A DNA stretch of 64,000 nucleotides from Chryseobacterium sp. ISL-80 (GTDB lineage: Bacteria; Bacillota; Bacilli; Bacillales; Cytobacillaceae), in NCBI GenBank assembly GCA_018613055.1, contig JAGGQZ010000013.1, positions 434,001-498,000 of the forward strand. Direction: 5' to 3'. Below the pieces are notes generated by a model, which saw only the letters and a list, made by a program, of their open reading frames with translations, was not told the origin of the DNA and did not search any database. Made by a program: the position numbers and the translations under genes. Below, one piece after another: positions 42,956-50,839 of the stretch. Each line of letters opens with the position of its first letter. Position 1 is the first letter of the stretch.

Positions 42956-43231
42956 ATGCAGATTTCAGATAAAGCGCGCGACATTTTAAAAGAAATCCTC
43001 GCAGAGCGCAAAGCAGAAGGTATCCGCGTCTACTTCGGAGGCTTTGGCTGAGGAGGCCCGCAGATTGGTCTGGCTCTGGAGGAGCCGGAAGAAGATGATC
43101 ATGTAACAGTAATCAATGAAATCCAGGTCGCGATTGAATCCAATATCGTCGACTATACAGAAGGCATGGCGCTGGAATATGACGAATACCGTGAAGGACT
43201 AGTCCTCATGGGCGGCGACGGTGGCTGCTGA
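42956..43231 (+). CDS. HesB/IscA-like protein with in-frame TGA (predicted selenoprotein)
   Basis: ATG at 42956 behind GGGAG opens MQISDKARDILKEILAERKA and leads to GIRVYFGGFG, TGA at 43049-43051 (residue 32), then GGPQIGLALEEPEEDDHVTV and an uninterrupted run to GLVLMGGDGGC, 91 residues. The family normally has Cys here (GFGCGGP), the first ligand of the Fe-S carrier fold, so this is a predicted Sec. A SECIS-like hairpin follows. Usual gene calling finds no protein here. The frame ends TGC TGA TAA; relatives with a Cys-Cys end make the last TGA worth checking. It is divergent from the tup operon. Confidence 0.82.
43049..43089 (+). promoter_or_regulatory. Predicted bacterial SECIS element of the HesB-like gene
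   Basis: Seventeen bases after the TGA an 8-bp stem TCTGGCTC/GAGCCGGA closes on loop TGGAG (43077-43081). The loop starts 25 nt from the TGA and has G as its second base, as bacterial SECIS elements require. Confidence 0.65.
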
Positions 43232-43270
43232 TAAATGCACACTACTCTGTGCAAATGCCTGACATAGAAA

Positions 43271-43306
43271 AATGCACACCATCCTGTGAATGGTGTGCAT
43301 TTTTTC
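43271..43306 (+). terminator. Terminator of the HesB-like gene
   Basis: AATGCACACCAT/ATGGTGTGCATT, a 12-bp stem, with TTTTTTC. A smaller hairpin, TGCACA/TGTGCA, is at 43236-43253 just after the stop codons. Confidence 0.93.
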
Positions 43307-43312
43307 TTATGA

Positions 43313-43442
43313 GCGAAAAAACTGGAAAAAATCGAGCTAAATTTCCAGTTCGCTATATAAATGAAAAACTCGCTATAAAAAATGAAAAGTCGCTATATAA
43401 TCAAGATTTGCGCTATAAAGAGTTTCAGAACTGCCCGCTATA
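43313..43442. repeat. 20-bp phased word array (CGCTATA)
   Basis: CGCTATA starts at 43351, 43371, 43391 and 43411, an exact 20-bp step, with looser copies before (CGAGCTAA near 43333, GCGAAAA at 43313) and after (CGCTATA at 43436). Spacer bases differ. It lies between the convergent HesB-like and uppP genes and reaches the end of uppP. Confidence 0.85.
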
Positions 43443-44207
43443 CTGAAAATACAGCACAATTAGCCCGATTACCCATACATAAATCGCAAAAGGTTTCAAT
43501 GAGCGCTTTTTTAAATAGCCAATCATCCATTTTACGGCGATATAACCGAAAATCGCTGCTGAAATGATGCCGATTAGCAAAGCTTGAAGTGAAATTGTCT
43601 CGCTCCCGCCGCTGAAGAGGTCTTTTCCCTGAAGGACGATGGCCCCGAGAATGGCTGGCGTGGAAAGCAGAAAAGAGAAGTAAGCTGCTGTCTCACGGTC
43701 CAGCTTTCGCCAGAGTGCGGCGACGATGGTCAGCCCTGAACGGGAAATGGCCGGGAAAATCGCAGCAGCCTGGAAGGTCCCGATTACAAGGGCATCTGTA
43801 TAGCTGATGTCATCCATCTTTTTGCGCCCGTTTTTAATCGAATCCGCAAACCACATCAATGTTCCGGTAATAAGGAATTCCCAGCCGATCGTCACGCCTG
43901 TTTTGGATATTTCATCAAAATAATCCTCAAACAGCAATCCGACAACGACAGCGGGAAGCGTACCGACAACCAGCAGGAAAGTCAGCTTCCCGAACGGATT
44001 TTTCAACATCTTGATGAATTCATACCTGTAAAACACAAATACGGCCAACAGTGTACCAACATGGAGCATCGTGTCGAGCAGAAGGCCAGCTTCCTCAAGC
44101 CCGAAAAGGTTCCGACCGAGATAAAGGTGCCCGGTCGAGCTGATTGGCAAGAACTCGGTCAGCCCCTGAATCAAACCCAGAATAAAAGCTTCAATTTTTG
44201 ATAGCAT
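43425..44207 (-). CDS. uppP: Undecaprenyl-diphosphatase UppP (BacA)
   Basis: A 260-residue membrane enzyme that recycles undecaprenyl pyrophosphate for wall synthesis and gives bacitracin tolerance. Motif 1 is GLIQGLTEFLPISSTGH at residues about 10-26, with the catalytic Glu. Motif 2 is GTFQAAAIFPAISRSG near residue 155, with the key Ser-Arg. About eight helices. GTGGGG precedes the ATG at 44207. Confidence 0.95.
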   Translation of the reverse strand: MLSKIEAFILGLIQGLTEFLPISSTGHLYLGRNLFGLEEAGLLLDTMLHVGTLLAVFVFYRYEFIKMLKNPFGKLTFLLVVGTLPAVVVGLLFEDYFDEISKTGVTIGWEFLITGTLMWFADSIKNGRKKMDDISYTDALVIGTFQAAAIFPAISRSGLTIVAALWRKLDRETAAYFSFLLSTPAILGAIVLQGKDLFSGGSETISLQALLIGIISAAIFGYIAVKWMIGYLKKRSLKPFAIYVWVIGLIVLYFQYSGQF

Positions 44208-44380
44208 GAAGAATCCCCACTTTTTCAAAGACTTTGTCCATTACAAAGCTATGAGACATGTCCCGGTGGTATGCAAGCTATTTGAAGACGCCGCCAAAAT
44301 GCCACCACCCTCCACCTGTGTCAATATGCCTGATTACAACAAATTTGGATATGTAATAATAACCATTTCAGAGTCAGAAG

Positions 44381-44409
44381 TTGTGATTTATTGTCGAAAA
44401 AAATATAAT
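44381..44409 (+). promoter_or_regulatory. Probable SigA promoter of the FtsW/RodA gene
   Basis: TTGTGA at 44381 and TATAAT at 44404 with a 17-base spacer. It lies in the 268-bp divergent gap before 44476. Nothing else is seen there. Confidence 0.6.
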
Positions 44410-44475
44410 GAAGTATTGAACAGTTCTTCTGATCTTTCGGCAGAAAACGTCCTTCATTTAAAAAGGGGAATAAAC

Positions 44476-45651
44476 ATGACAACGAATCAAAAAAATAATT
44501 CCCGGCTTGACTATGGGCTGGTTACGATATTGATTTTCCTATTTCTTGCAAGCTGTATTGCCATTTACAGTGCCCAGACGACGGGCCAGTATGGCTCTGA
44601 AAACTTCCTGATCAAACAGATTATCTGGTATATCATCGGTGCTGGCATCATTACGGCCGTCATTACCCTGGATTCCGACCAGCTGCAAAAGTTGAGCTGG
44701 TATGCGTATGGGTTTGGCCTGTTGCTGCTTGCGGGGCTCATCATTGCTCCAACAGGCATCGCTCCGGTCATCAACGGTGCCAAAAGCTGGTACAAGGTGC
44801 CGGCGATGGGGACACTCCAGCCATCGGAGCTGGTGAAGGTTTTCATCATCCTGGCGCTTGCGAGAGTCATTGTCGACCATCACCAGAAATACCGGTTGAA
44901 GACAATGCAGACTGATTTTTGGTTATTGGTGAAAATCGGTTTGGTGACTATGGTGCCGCTCTTGCTCGTCATGCAGCAGCCTGACCTTGGTACCTCGCTC
45001 GTGTATATTGCGATCATGCTCGGGATGATTTTCATTTCCGGCATCACATGGAAGCTGCTTGTGCCGATTTTTGGGACAGGCCTTACCTTGGTTTCTATTA
45101 TTTTCTACTTTGTCATCTGGAAGCCAGAAATTCTTGAGAAATACCTTGGCGTAAAAGAATATCAATTCGGCCGGATCTATTCGTGGCTGGATCCATATAA
45201 TTACCAGAGTTCCACCGGGTTCCAGCTGACGAGATCGCTGCTGGCAATCGGCTCCGGTGAAACAGTCGGGAAAGGGTATGGAACAAGGGAGGTATATCTC
45301 CCGGAAAGCCATACGGACTTCATATTCAGTATCATCGGTGAGGAATTCGGATTTGTTGGGGCAAGTGTTCTTGTCAGCTTGTTTTTCCTGCTGATTTACC
45401 AGATCACGAAAATCGGGATGGAAACAAAAAACGATTTTTACACCTATATTTGTGTGGGTGTTATCAGCATGATCACCTTCCACGTGTTCCAGAATATCGG
45501 CATGACGATCGGCCTTCTGCCAATCACGGGAATCCCGCTGCCATTCATCAGCTACGGAGGCAGCTCCCTGATGGGGAATATGCTCGCTGTCAGCCTGATA
45601 TTCTCGATAAGGTACCATTACAAAAAATATATGTTCTCAACATCCGCATAA
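44476..45651 (+). CDS. FtsW/RodA/SpoVE-family peptidoglycan polymerase
   Basis: A 391-residue membrane protein with ten helices that polymerises lipid II with a partner penicillin-binding protein. The SEDS marks are visible: GAKSWYKVPAMGTLQPSELVKV near residue 100, QQPDLGTSLVY (catalytic Asp), GYGTREVYLPESHTDFIFSIIGEEFGF near 270 (core LPESHTDFIFSIIGEEFGF), and GIPLPFISYGGSSLMGNM near 350. GGGGAAT precedes the ATG at 44476; the longer frame from 44206 has no support. It most resembles RodA of Bacillus, but the subgroup is uncertain. Confidence 0.9.
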   Translation: MTTNQKNNSRLDYGLVTILIFLFLASCIAIYSAQTTGQYGSENFLIKQIIWYIIGAGIITAVITLDSDQLQKLSWYAYGFGLLLLAGLIIAPTGIAPVINGAKSWYKVPAMGTLQPSELVKVFIILALARVIVDHHQKYRLKTMQTDFWLLVKIGLVTMVPLLLVMQQPDLGTSLVYIAIMLGMIFISGITWKLLVPIFGTGLTLVSIIFYFVIWKPEILEKYLGVKEYQFGRIYSWLDPYNYQSSTGFQLTRSLLAIGSGETVGKGYGTREVYLPESHTDFIFSIIGEEFGFVGASVLVSLFFLLIYQITKIGMETKNDFYTYICVGVISMITFHVFQNIGMTIGLLPITGIPLPFISYGGSSLMGNMLAVSLIFSIRYHYKKYMFSTSA

Positions 45652-45687
45652 AAACGAGCAGGATTCAATCCCTGCTCGTTTTTTATG
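45651..45687. terminator. Bidirectional terminator
   Basis: AAAACGAGCAGG/CCTGCTCGTTTTTT hairpin between the convergent ftsW-like and gerC genes. Confidence 0.93.
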
Positions 45688-45704
45688 CTAGAGAAAAACT
45701 TTTC

Positions 45705-46772
45705 TTACTCAATAATTCCTACCTCAGTAATGACCACATCGGTGTTTACATGCACGGTCAGATTTTTGTATTCATCTTCCCATCTTTTAAAATCAAAGCC
45801 TCTCGTTTGGGTTTTAATGAACTGGCCGAATCCTACGGGATCGATGCCCTTTTCCTGAAAATCTTTGATCATCGCGGTGGCCTCTTTGTTGACCTGTGTT
45901 TCGAATTGTTTTTCGATATCTTTTATAACCGCTGGTGTTACGCTATTTCCGGTATATTCCCGGATCAGGCCTTTAATTTTGATATCCATTGTAATGGTGT
46001 AAGGGTCCCGTTTTGTCAGTTTTATTTTATGTTTTGAATCCAGATCTTTTATAACGACTTTATTATTATCCACAAAAAGCTTAAAAGACCCTTCGCTGAA
46101 CTTATCTGTCAGCAGTTTGAAAAAGAACATTTTTTCAGCAGGGAGCTCGCTTATAAGGTGATCATCTTTAAATAATGCAATCCCTACAATATCAACGATT
46201 TCTGGCTCCACCTTTTTTAAGATGGGAAGATAGGGATCTTTTCCTTCCTGATAAAGGTCGAAGGTAAACAAGTGCATATTTGTGACAGGGAGATTCCGGT
46301 TTTTCATATTATGATCGATCAGCTGGGATAAGTGGACGGCGTTCCCGCGGTTGCCATATGTGCCGGTTAAAATGCTTTTTGCTGACTCATCAGCTACGGC
46401 AAAATACACCCCTGCGCCGATACTGGCATCGCGCTGAAAAGCATCGGAATACTCGCTGATGCCTTTTTTGGCAATATCCTCTCCGAACAAGGCGATTTCC
46501 AGTGAGCCGGTGACAATTGGCTGCGCAGACTTCCGCTGTACCTCCTGGATAAGGTCCATACCGCTTGCGGCTTTGGCAGAATAGGTGAAATTGCCGATCT
46601 TTTTATCAGGATTGAAAATGGGGATCATGACAGTTCCCTCAATCTTGTCATCCTCAACCAGGTCATAACCGACGCCCATTTCGATATTGACGTCATCAAT
46701 AATTTCCTTTTCGACGCAACCGGAAAGGATGGCTACAGCAACAGCAAGCAGAAATAGTATTTTAATTCTCAT
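45705..46772 (-). CDS. Germinant receptor C subunit, Ger(x)C lipoprotein
   Basis: A 355-residue lipoprotein (lipobox AILSGC, Cys 19) of the spore inner membrane. GYDLVEDDKIEGTVMIPIF and the C-terminal domain (DKFSEGSFKLFVDNNKVVIK to GFDFKRWEDEYKNL) match the GerAC/GerBC family. Its start overlaps the permease gene by 11 bases. Third gene of the receptor operon. Confidence 0.92.
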   Translation of the reverse strand: MRIKILFLLAVAVAILSGCVEKEIIDDVNIEMGVGYDLVEDDKIEGTVMIPIFNPDKKIGNFTYSAKAASGMDLIQEVQRKSAQPIVTGSLEIALFGEDIAKKGISEYSDAFQRDASIGAGVYFAVADESAKSILTGTYGNRGNAVHLSQLIDHNMKNRNLPVTNMHLFTFDLYQEGKDPYLPILKKVEPEIVDIVGIALFKDDHLISELPAEKMFFFKLLTDKFSEGSFKLFVDNNKVVIKDLDSKHKIKLTKRDPYTITMDIKIKGLIREYTGNSVTPAVIKDIEKQFETQVNKEATAMIKDFQEKGIDPVGFGQFIKTQTRGFDFKRWEDEYKNLTVHVNTDVVITEVGIIE

Positions 46773-47859
46773 TTTTATTTTTCACCTTCTTCGCAATCCA
46801 TGTGGCGATAAATAAAAAGGGGATATAAACATAGGTCACGGCGAAGCCGATTTTAGCAGTCCAGTCATTCAGGAGATTGATTTTAGCACGAGTATCAAAG
46901 AACATGATCGCAATTAAAGAGATCAAGGCAAGGCCAATGACGCCTTTTCTTTGCCGCAGCTTGAAAGCCCTTTTTAAAAGCATGCTGCCACCCCAAAGAG
47001 CAATGCAGACATTCGGGAGGATGATCAGATTCCAGTTGGCAATCCCGATATATTCGAACCTTTCGACGAAGGGCATCGTAACAATCTTCCACATGTCAAG
47101 GGTAGCCCAAATGGATTTTGCGAGCTGTGCTTCTGAAAAAAAACTGAATGTAATGATTGCCAGGATGGTATAGATTATGGTTGTCAAAAAGACGCCTAGA
47201 TGTGCCCACTTTTGGGATTTTGGTGCATCTTTAATGAATGGATAGAAAAAAAGTGGGATCTCGAATCCGATATAGGTCAAGGACATATTATAGGCGCTGG
47301 TTGCAAGTTCTTTAAAGGAATGATCAAAAATGGGCAGAAGATTTCTGAATTCAGCATATTTAAGTGCGAAACCGAATGTCAACAGCAGATAACTCGGCAG
47401 GACGATGCAGAAAAAGGCAACACCGGTTACTGTGCGAAACCCTCCAAATACGATATAGATAGAAAGAATCAAAAAAACAAGGCTATACCAGAATGTGCTG
47501 ATTTCAGGAAACATCCAGACCTGGATGACTTCAATAAAGGTCCGTAATACAGCTGTTGAAAAAATAAGCAGGTAGATAATGAAAACGGCGCTTATCATCT
47601 TGCCGATTTTGTTGCCAAACACATAGACATTTGCCGCGACAATATCTCCTTCAACGGTCCCGCAAATTTTATAAATCATCCAGATGATGATATGGATGCT
47701 AAAACCGGCAGCAAGAACGGATATCCAGGCATCATAGCCTGCAGCCTTTGCGATGATCCGCTGATAACCCAGGACCCCGATACCGATTTGCATAGACATG
47801 ATTAAATAGAGAACGAGAAAGGGTGAAACTTGCAATCTTTCGGGTACTGGCTGCTGCAT
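46762..47859 (-). CDS. Germinant receptor B subunit, amino acid permease-like
   Basis: A 365-residue protein with ten membrane helices of the GerAB/GerBB family, the subunit that binds the germinant. LVLYLIMSMQIGIGVLGYQR is the family start, followed by DAWISVLAAGFSIHIIIWMI, NMSLTYIGFEIPLFFYPFI and ANWNLIILPNVCIALWG. Nineteen bases separate it from the A subunit. The germinant cannot be read from the sequence. Confidence 0.93.
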   Translation of the reverse strand: MQQPVPERLQVSPFLVLYLIMSMQIGIGVLGYQRIIAKAAGYDAWISVLAAGFSIHIIIWMIYKICGTVEGDIVAANVYVFGNKIGKMISAVFIIYLLIFSTAVLRTFIEVIQVWMFPEISTFWYSLVFLILSIYIVFGGFRTVTGVAFFCIVLPSYLLLTFGFALKYAEFRNLLPIFDHSFKELATSAYNMSLTYIGFEIPLFFYPFIKDAPKSQKWAHLGVFLTTIIYTILAIITFSFFSEAQLAKSIWATLDMWKIVTMPFVERFEYIGIANWNLIILPNVCIALWGGSMLLKRAFKLRQRKGVIGLALISLIAIMFFDTRAKINLLNDWTAKIGFAVTYVYIPFLFIATWIAKKVKNKNEN

Positions 47860-47878
47860 GACTCATAACCTCCAATGC

Positions 47879-49423
47879 TCATTCATCAATGTCCTTCTTT
47901 TCCTTTGCCTTTTTCTCACTGAAGCGGGAAGGATTTTCTGTCCTCAAATATTGTGGCCGATTGTATTGCATCGTAAACGGAAGACGGATGATCGCATCCT
48001 TGAAATCAGTGACTCTGGGAGGGTAAAGAGGCTCCAAAAATGGCCGTCCCAGTGATGTCAGTCTAAGCAAATGGGTCAGAAGGAACGAAAAGGCAACGAC
48101 GATTCCGAGCAAACCCCAGAGCTCTGCGAACAAAAGGAATGGGAAACGAAGCAACCTGATCGTGTTGCCCATTCGATAAACAGGTGTTGTAAAGGATGCC
48201 AGTGCGGCCAACGCAACAATAATCAGCAGGACGTTACTGGTCAGGCCGGCTTCAACGGAAGCTGTCCCGATAACGATACCGCCCACGATACCGATCGTCT
48301 GGCCGACCTTGGTTGGCAGCCGGGCTCCAGCCTCTCGCAGGAGTTCAATTGTTAGCTCAAGGAACAATGCTTCCAGGATAGGAGGAAGCGGAATTTCTCT
48401 TCTAGATGTAATCAATGTGCTTAGCAGGTCCTTCGGGATCAATTCATAGTGATACGACAATGTTGCCACATAAATCGGCGTAATCAGAATCGAGAAGGCA
48501 ACAGCGAACAAACGAACCAAACGGAAAAAAGAAGACAGTAAATAATTCAGGAAATAGTCTTCGAATGACCCGAAAAATTCGACCAGGGTCGTAGGGCCGA
48601 TCAGCGCATGTGGTGAACCGTCAACAAGGATGGCGACTTTCCCCTCTGCGAGAACTGCCGCAATCCGGTCCGGCCTTTCCGTATCGAGCAATTGCGGGAA
48701 AGGAGAATTCTGGTTATCAGAAATTAGTTGCACAATATAAGAACTATCCGTAATCTCATCGAACTCGATATCCTTAATTCGCTGGATTACCGTATCGACA
48801 TTATCCTTGTTCGTAATCCCGTCTATGTATAGGATGGCAACTCCGCTTTTTGACAGTGAACCAACCGTGTAGTTTTCGACGATCAGCTCTTTAACAGGAA
48901 CCCTTTTCCGAATCATATTAAGATTCTGGTCAATTGACTCAACAAAAGACTCTTTAGGACCGATAACACTGAACTCGACTTCTGGCATCCCGACTGCTCG
49001 GACAATTTCCTTCTGTGCCGCGATGAACGCAAAATATTTCTCTTCATTTTCAAGGGTCAGCAAAACATACCCGTTAAAGAGCTTTGCTTCAATATCCTCG
49101 TTCTTTTCCGATACCTGGACATCAGCGACGGGAACCAGCTTTTTGACATCTGCAATGGTTGAAAAGTCACCTTCAAGCAGGCCGGGGAGAGCATTATTCT
49201 GCAGGAGGCTTTCATCCACAAGCGTGGAAATGAAGGAAAAGCAGAATTTTTTTCCTGATTTCTGGTTCACGTAAAAAGTTTTTTTATAATCGTGGGACTT
49301 GAAAAGTGTATTTTCCCATTCATGGTCATTTAAATATTGGTCAGGCTTTTGGCCTTCTGTATCCTGTCTGGCCGCTTCTTTTTCGATGTCTTCCAGCAGT
49401 TTTTTCTTGAATAGCTTTTTCAT
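47879..49423 (-). CDS. Germinant receptor A subunit, GerA family
   Basis: A 514-residue protein of the spore inner membrane. The N-terminal soluble region holds two domains (to about residue 270) with LLQNNALPGLLEGDF, ELIVENYTVGSLSKSGVAIL and DGSPHALIGPTTLVEFFGS. Four or five membrane helices follow with ISIT-like RREIPLPPILEALFLELTIELLREAGARLP (core PLPPILEALFLELTIELLRE) and KVGQTIGIVGGIVIG. ATG 49423 has GGAGAG upstream; the frame extends five codons to a TTG. First gene of the ABC receptor operon, expected to be forespore-expressed. Confidence 0.94.
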   Translation of the reverse strand: MKKLFKKKLLEDIEKEAARQDTEGQKPDQYLNDHEWENTLFKSHDYKKTFYVNQKSGKKFCFSFISTLVDESLLQNNALPGLLEGDFSTIADVKKLVPVADVQVSEKNEDIEAKLFNGYVLLTLENEEKYFAFIAAQKEIVRAVGMPEVEFSVIGPKESFVESIDQNLNMIRKRVPVKELIVENYTVGSLSKSGVAILYIDGITNKDNVDTVIQRIKDIEFDEITDSSYIVQLISDNQNSPFPQLLDTERPDRIAAVLAEGKVAILVDGSPHALIGPTTLVEFFGSFEDYFLNYLLSSFFRLVRLFAVAFSILITPIYVATLSYHYELIPKDLLSTLITSRREIPLPPILEALFLELTIELLREAGARLPTKVGQTIGIVGGIVIGTASVEAGLTSNVLLIIVALAALASFTTPVYRMGNTIRLLRFPFLLFAELWGLLGIVVAFSFLLTHLLRLTSLGRPFLEPLYPPRVTDFKDAIIRLPFTMQYNRPQYLRTENPSRFSEKKAKEKKDIDE

Positions 49424-49556
49424 CGCACTCTCCGCCAATCTTGGTTTACGTTTATCATTTCCGAAATTGGGAGGAATATGAAAAGTCTTTAGGTAATTTT
49501 GTTAAAGATGGTTCCTATTATCAACCTGGTGCAAAATTGGAAACTGGATAAAAAGA

Positions 49557-49583
49557 AAAAACCCGCCTAACTTTGCGGGTTTC
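49557..49583 (-). terminator. Terminator
   Basis: Minus-strand AAACCCGC/GCGGGTTTTTT hairpin. It ends the siderophore-binding protein gene and lies upstream of gerA. Confidence 0.88.
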
Positions 49584-49637
49584 CTGCTTTATATATATGG
49601 GGAAGGGGGATTAGTAAAATAAAATCTTGGGGGGATT

Positions 49638-50600
49638 TTATTTTAACATGTGTTTTTCAAGATCATCGAGCATCAGGTTGGCAGCTTTAACTCCGCCGGC
49701 TGTATTCCAGATGGCATCATCAACTTTGTATACTTCACCTTTTTTCGCTACTTGAAGATTTTGGAATAACGGGTCCTCGATCCATTCTTTTTCGACTTCA
49801 GTTGCTTTGCCGTCGCCTTCATCATAGGTGAAGTAGAACAGGACATCTCCATCCATTGCCGGGATTCTTTCCTTCGTTACGCCTTTTTCGGCAAAGTCTT
49901 CTTGATCCTGGCTTTCTGGGCGGGCCAGGCCAATTTGTTCAAGAATGACTCCGGAGAAGGAATCCTTGTGGTAGATACGAACGTCACCTGCCATAAAACG
50001 GACCATTGATACTTTCGTATTAATTTTATCTCTAAGCTTTTCTTTTAAGTCTTCAATACGCTTGTCATAGGCAGCTAGTACTTCCTTGCCTTTTTCCTCT
50101 TTGTTCACGGCTTTGGCATAAAGCTCGAAGTTATTTTTCCAGTTTCCGCGAAGGTCTTCGGCAAAAACTGTCGGAGCGATTGCTTTAAGCTGTTCATAAA
50201 TATCTTCCTGGCGCATTTTATTGCCAATGATCAGGTCTGGCTGCAGCGCTGCTATTGCTTCTACGTTTACCTGGCTTTCAACGCCAACGACTTCCACATC
50301 TTTCATATCATCCGCGATATGGTCATACCATGGGTCTCCTGTCCATGACTGGACCGCTCCCACTGGAGTGACTCCAAGGGCAAGAAGTGCTTCCGTTCCT
50401 TCATTGGTCAGGATAACAACCTTTTGAGGAGTCTTTTCCAGGGTGGTTGTACCCATCGCATGTTCCACCGTATAGCTTTCTTCTTTTTCCTTTGGCTTTT
50501 CAGCTGTGTCCTTCGCCTGATCCTCATCTGTCCCGCATGCTGCCAAAAGCAGGATGGTGAAAATGCTGATAAGAGCCAGCAGGTGTTTGGTAACTTTCAT
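49638..50600 (-). CDS. Iron-siderophore-binding lipoprotein (YfiY-like)
   Basis: A 320-residue lipoprotein (lipobox LLLAAC, Cys 22) with a TroA/FepB-type binding fold: PQKVVILTNEGTEALLALGV, DDMKDVEVVGVESQVNVEAI and QPDLIIGNKMRQEDIYEQL. It delivers ferri-siderophore to the divergent permease genes. The operon content (with DUF2573 and FhuF genes) suggests the hydroxamate system YfiY-YfiZ-YfhA-YusV of B. subtilis. A Fur-box-like site is in its promoter. Confidence 0.9.
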   Translation of the reverse strand: MKVTKHLLALISIFTILLLAACGTDEDQAKDTAEKPKEKEESYTVEHAMGTTTLEKTPQKVVILTNEGTEALLALGVTPVGAVQSWTGDPWYDHIADDMKDVEVVGVESQVNVEAIAALQPDLIIGNKMRQEDIYEQLKAIAPTVFAEDLRGNWKNNFELYAKAVNKEEKGKEVLAAYDKRIEDLKEKLRDKINTKVSMVRFMAGDVRIYHKDSFSGVILEQIGLARPESQDQEDFAEKGVTKERIPAMDGDVLFYFTYDEGDGKATEVEKEWIEDPLFQNLQVAKKGEVYKVDDAIWNTAGGVKAANLMLDDLEKHMLK

Positions 50601-50621
50601 ATGTATTTCCTCCTAGGTTGT

Positions 50622-50643
50622 TATTGATAATCATTTTCAATTA
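50622..50643. promoter_or_regulatory. Fur box before the siderophore-binding protein gene
   Basis: TTGATAATCATTTTCAATTA matches the GATAATGATAATCATTATC-type iron box in its central GATAATCATT part. It is 22 bases upstream of the minus-strand ATG at 50600. Confidence 0.75.
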
Positions 50644-50688
50644 CTGCATCCTTATGATAAAATGTAAGAGTAGACACTGTCAATACTA

Positions 50689-50709
50689 ATTGATAATGAT
50701 TTTCATCAT
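50689..50709. promoter_or_regulatory. Fur box in the divergent siderophore promoter region
   Basis: ATTGATAATGATTTTCATCA is a second strong Fur-type site in the 239-bp divergent region. It probably controls the rightward permease operon, or both directions. Confidence 0.75.
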
Positions 50710-50839
50710 CAATGACAATTTTGTGAATATGTCTCGTCAAATGATGAAAAGAGTGCTGATTTCACGTACAGTATTAAACAACATAAGTAACTAACTTAAT
50801 TTATAAAGCCACATTGTTATCAAGAAAGGTTAAATTCAT

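Noticed and set aside
44206-44475. N-terminal extension of the FtsW/RodA gene
   Set aside because: The extra 90 codons lack hydrophobicity of the family, contain the promoter, and a good ribosome site lies before 44476.
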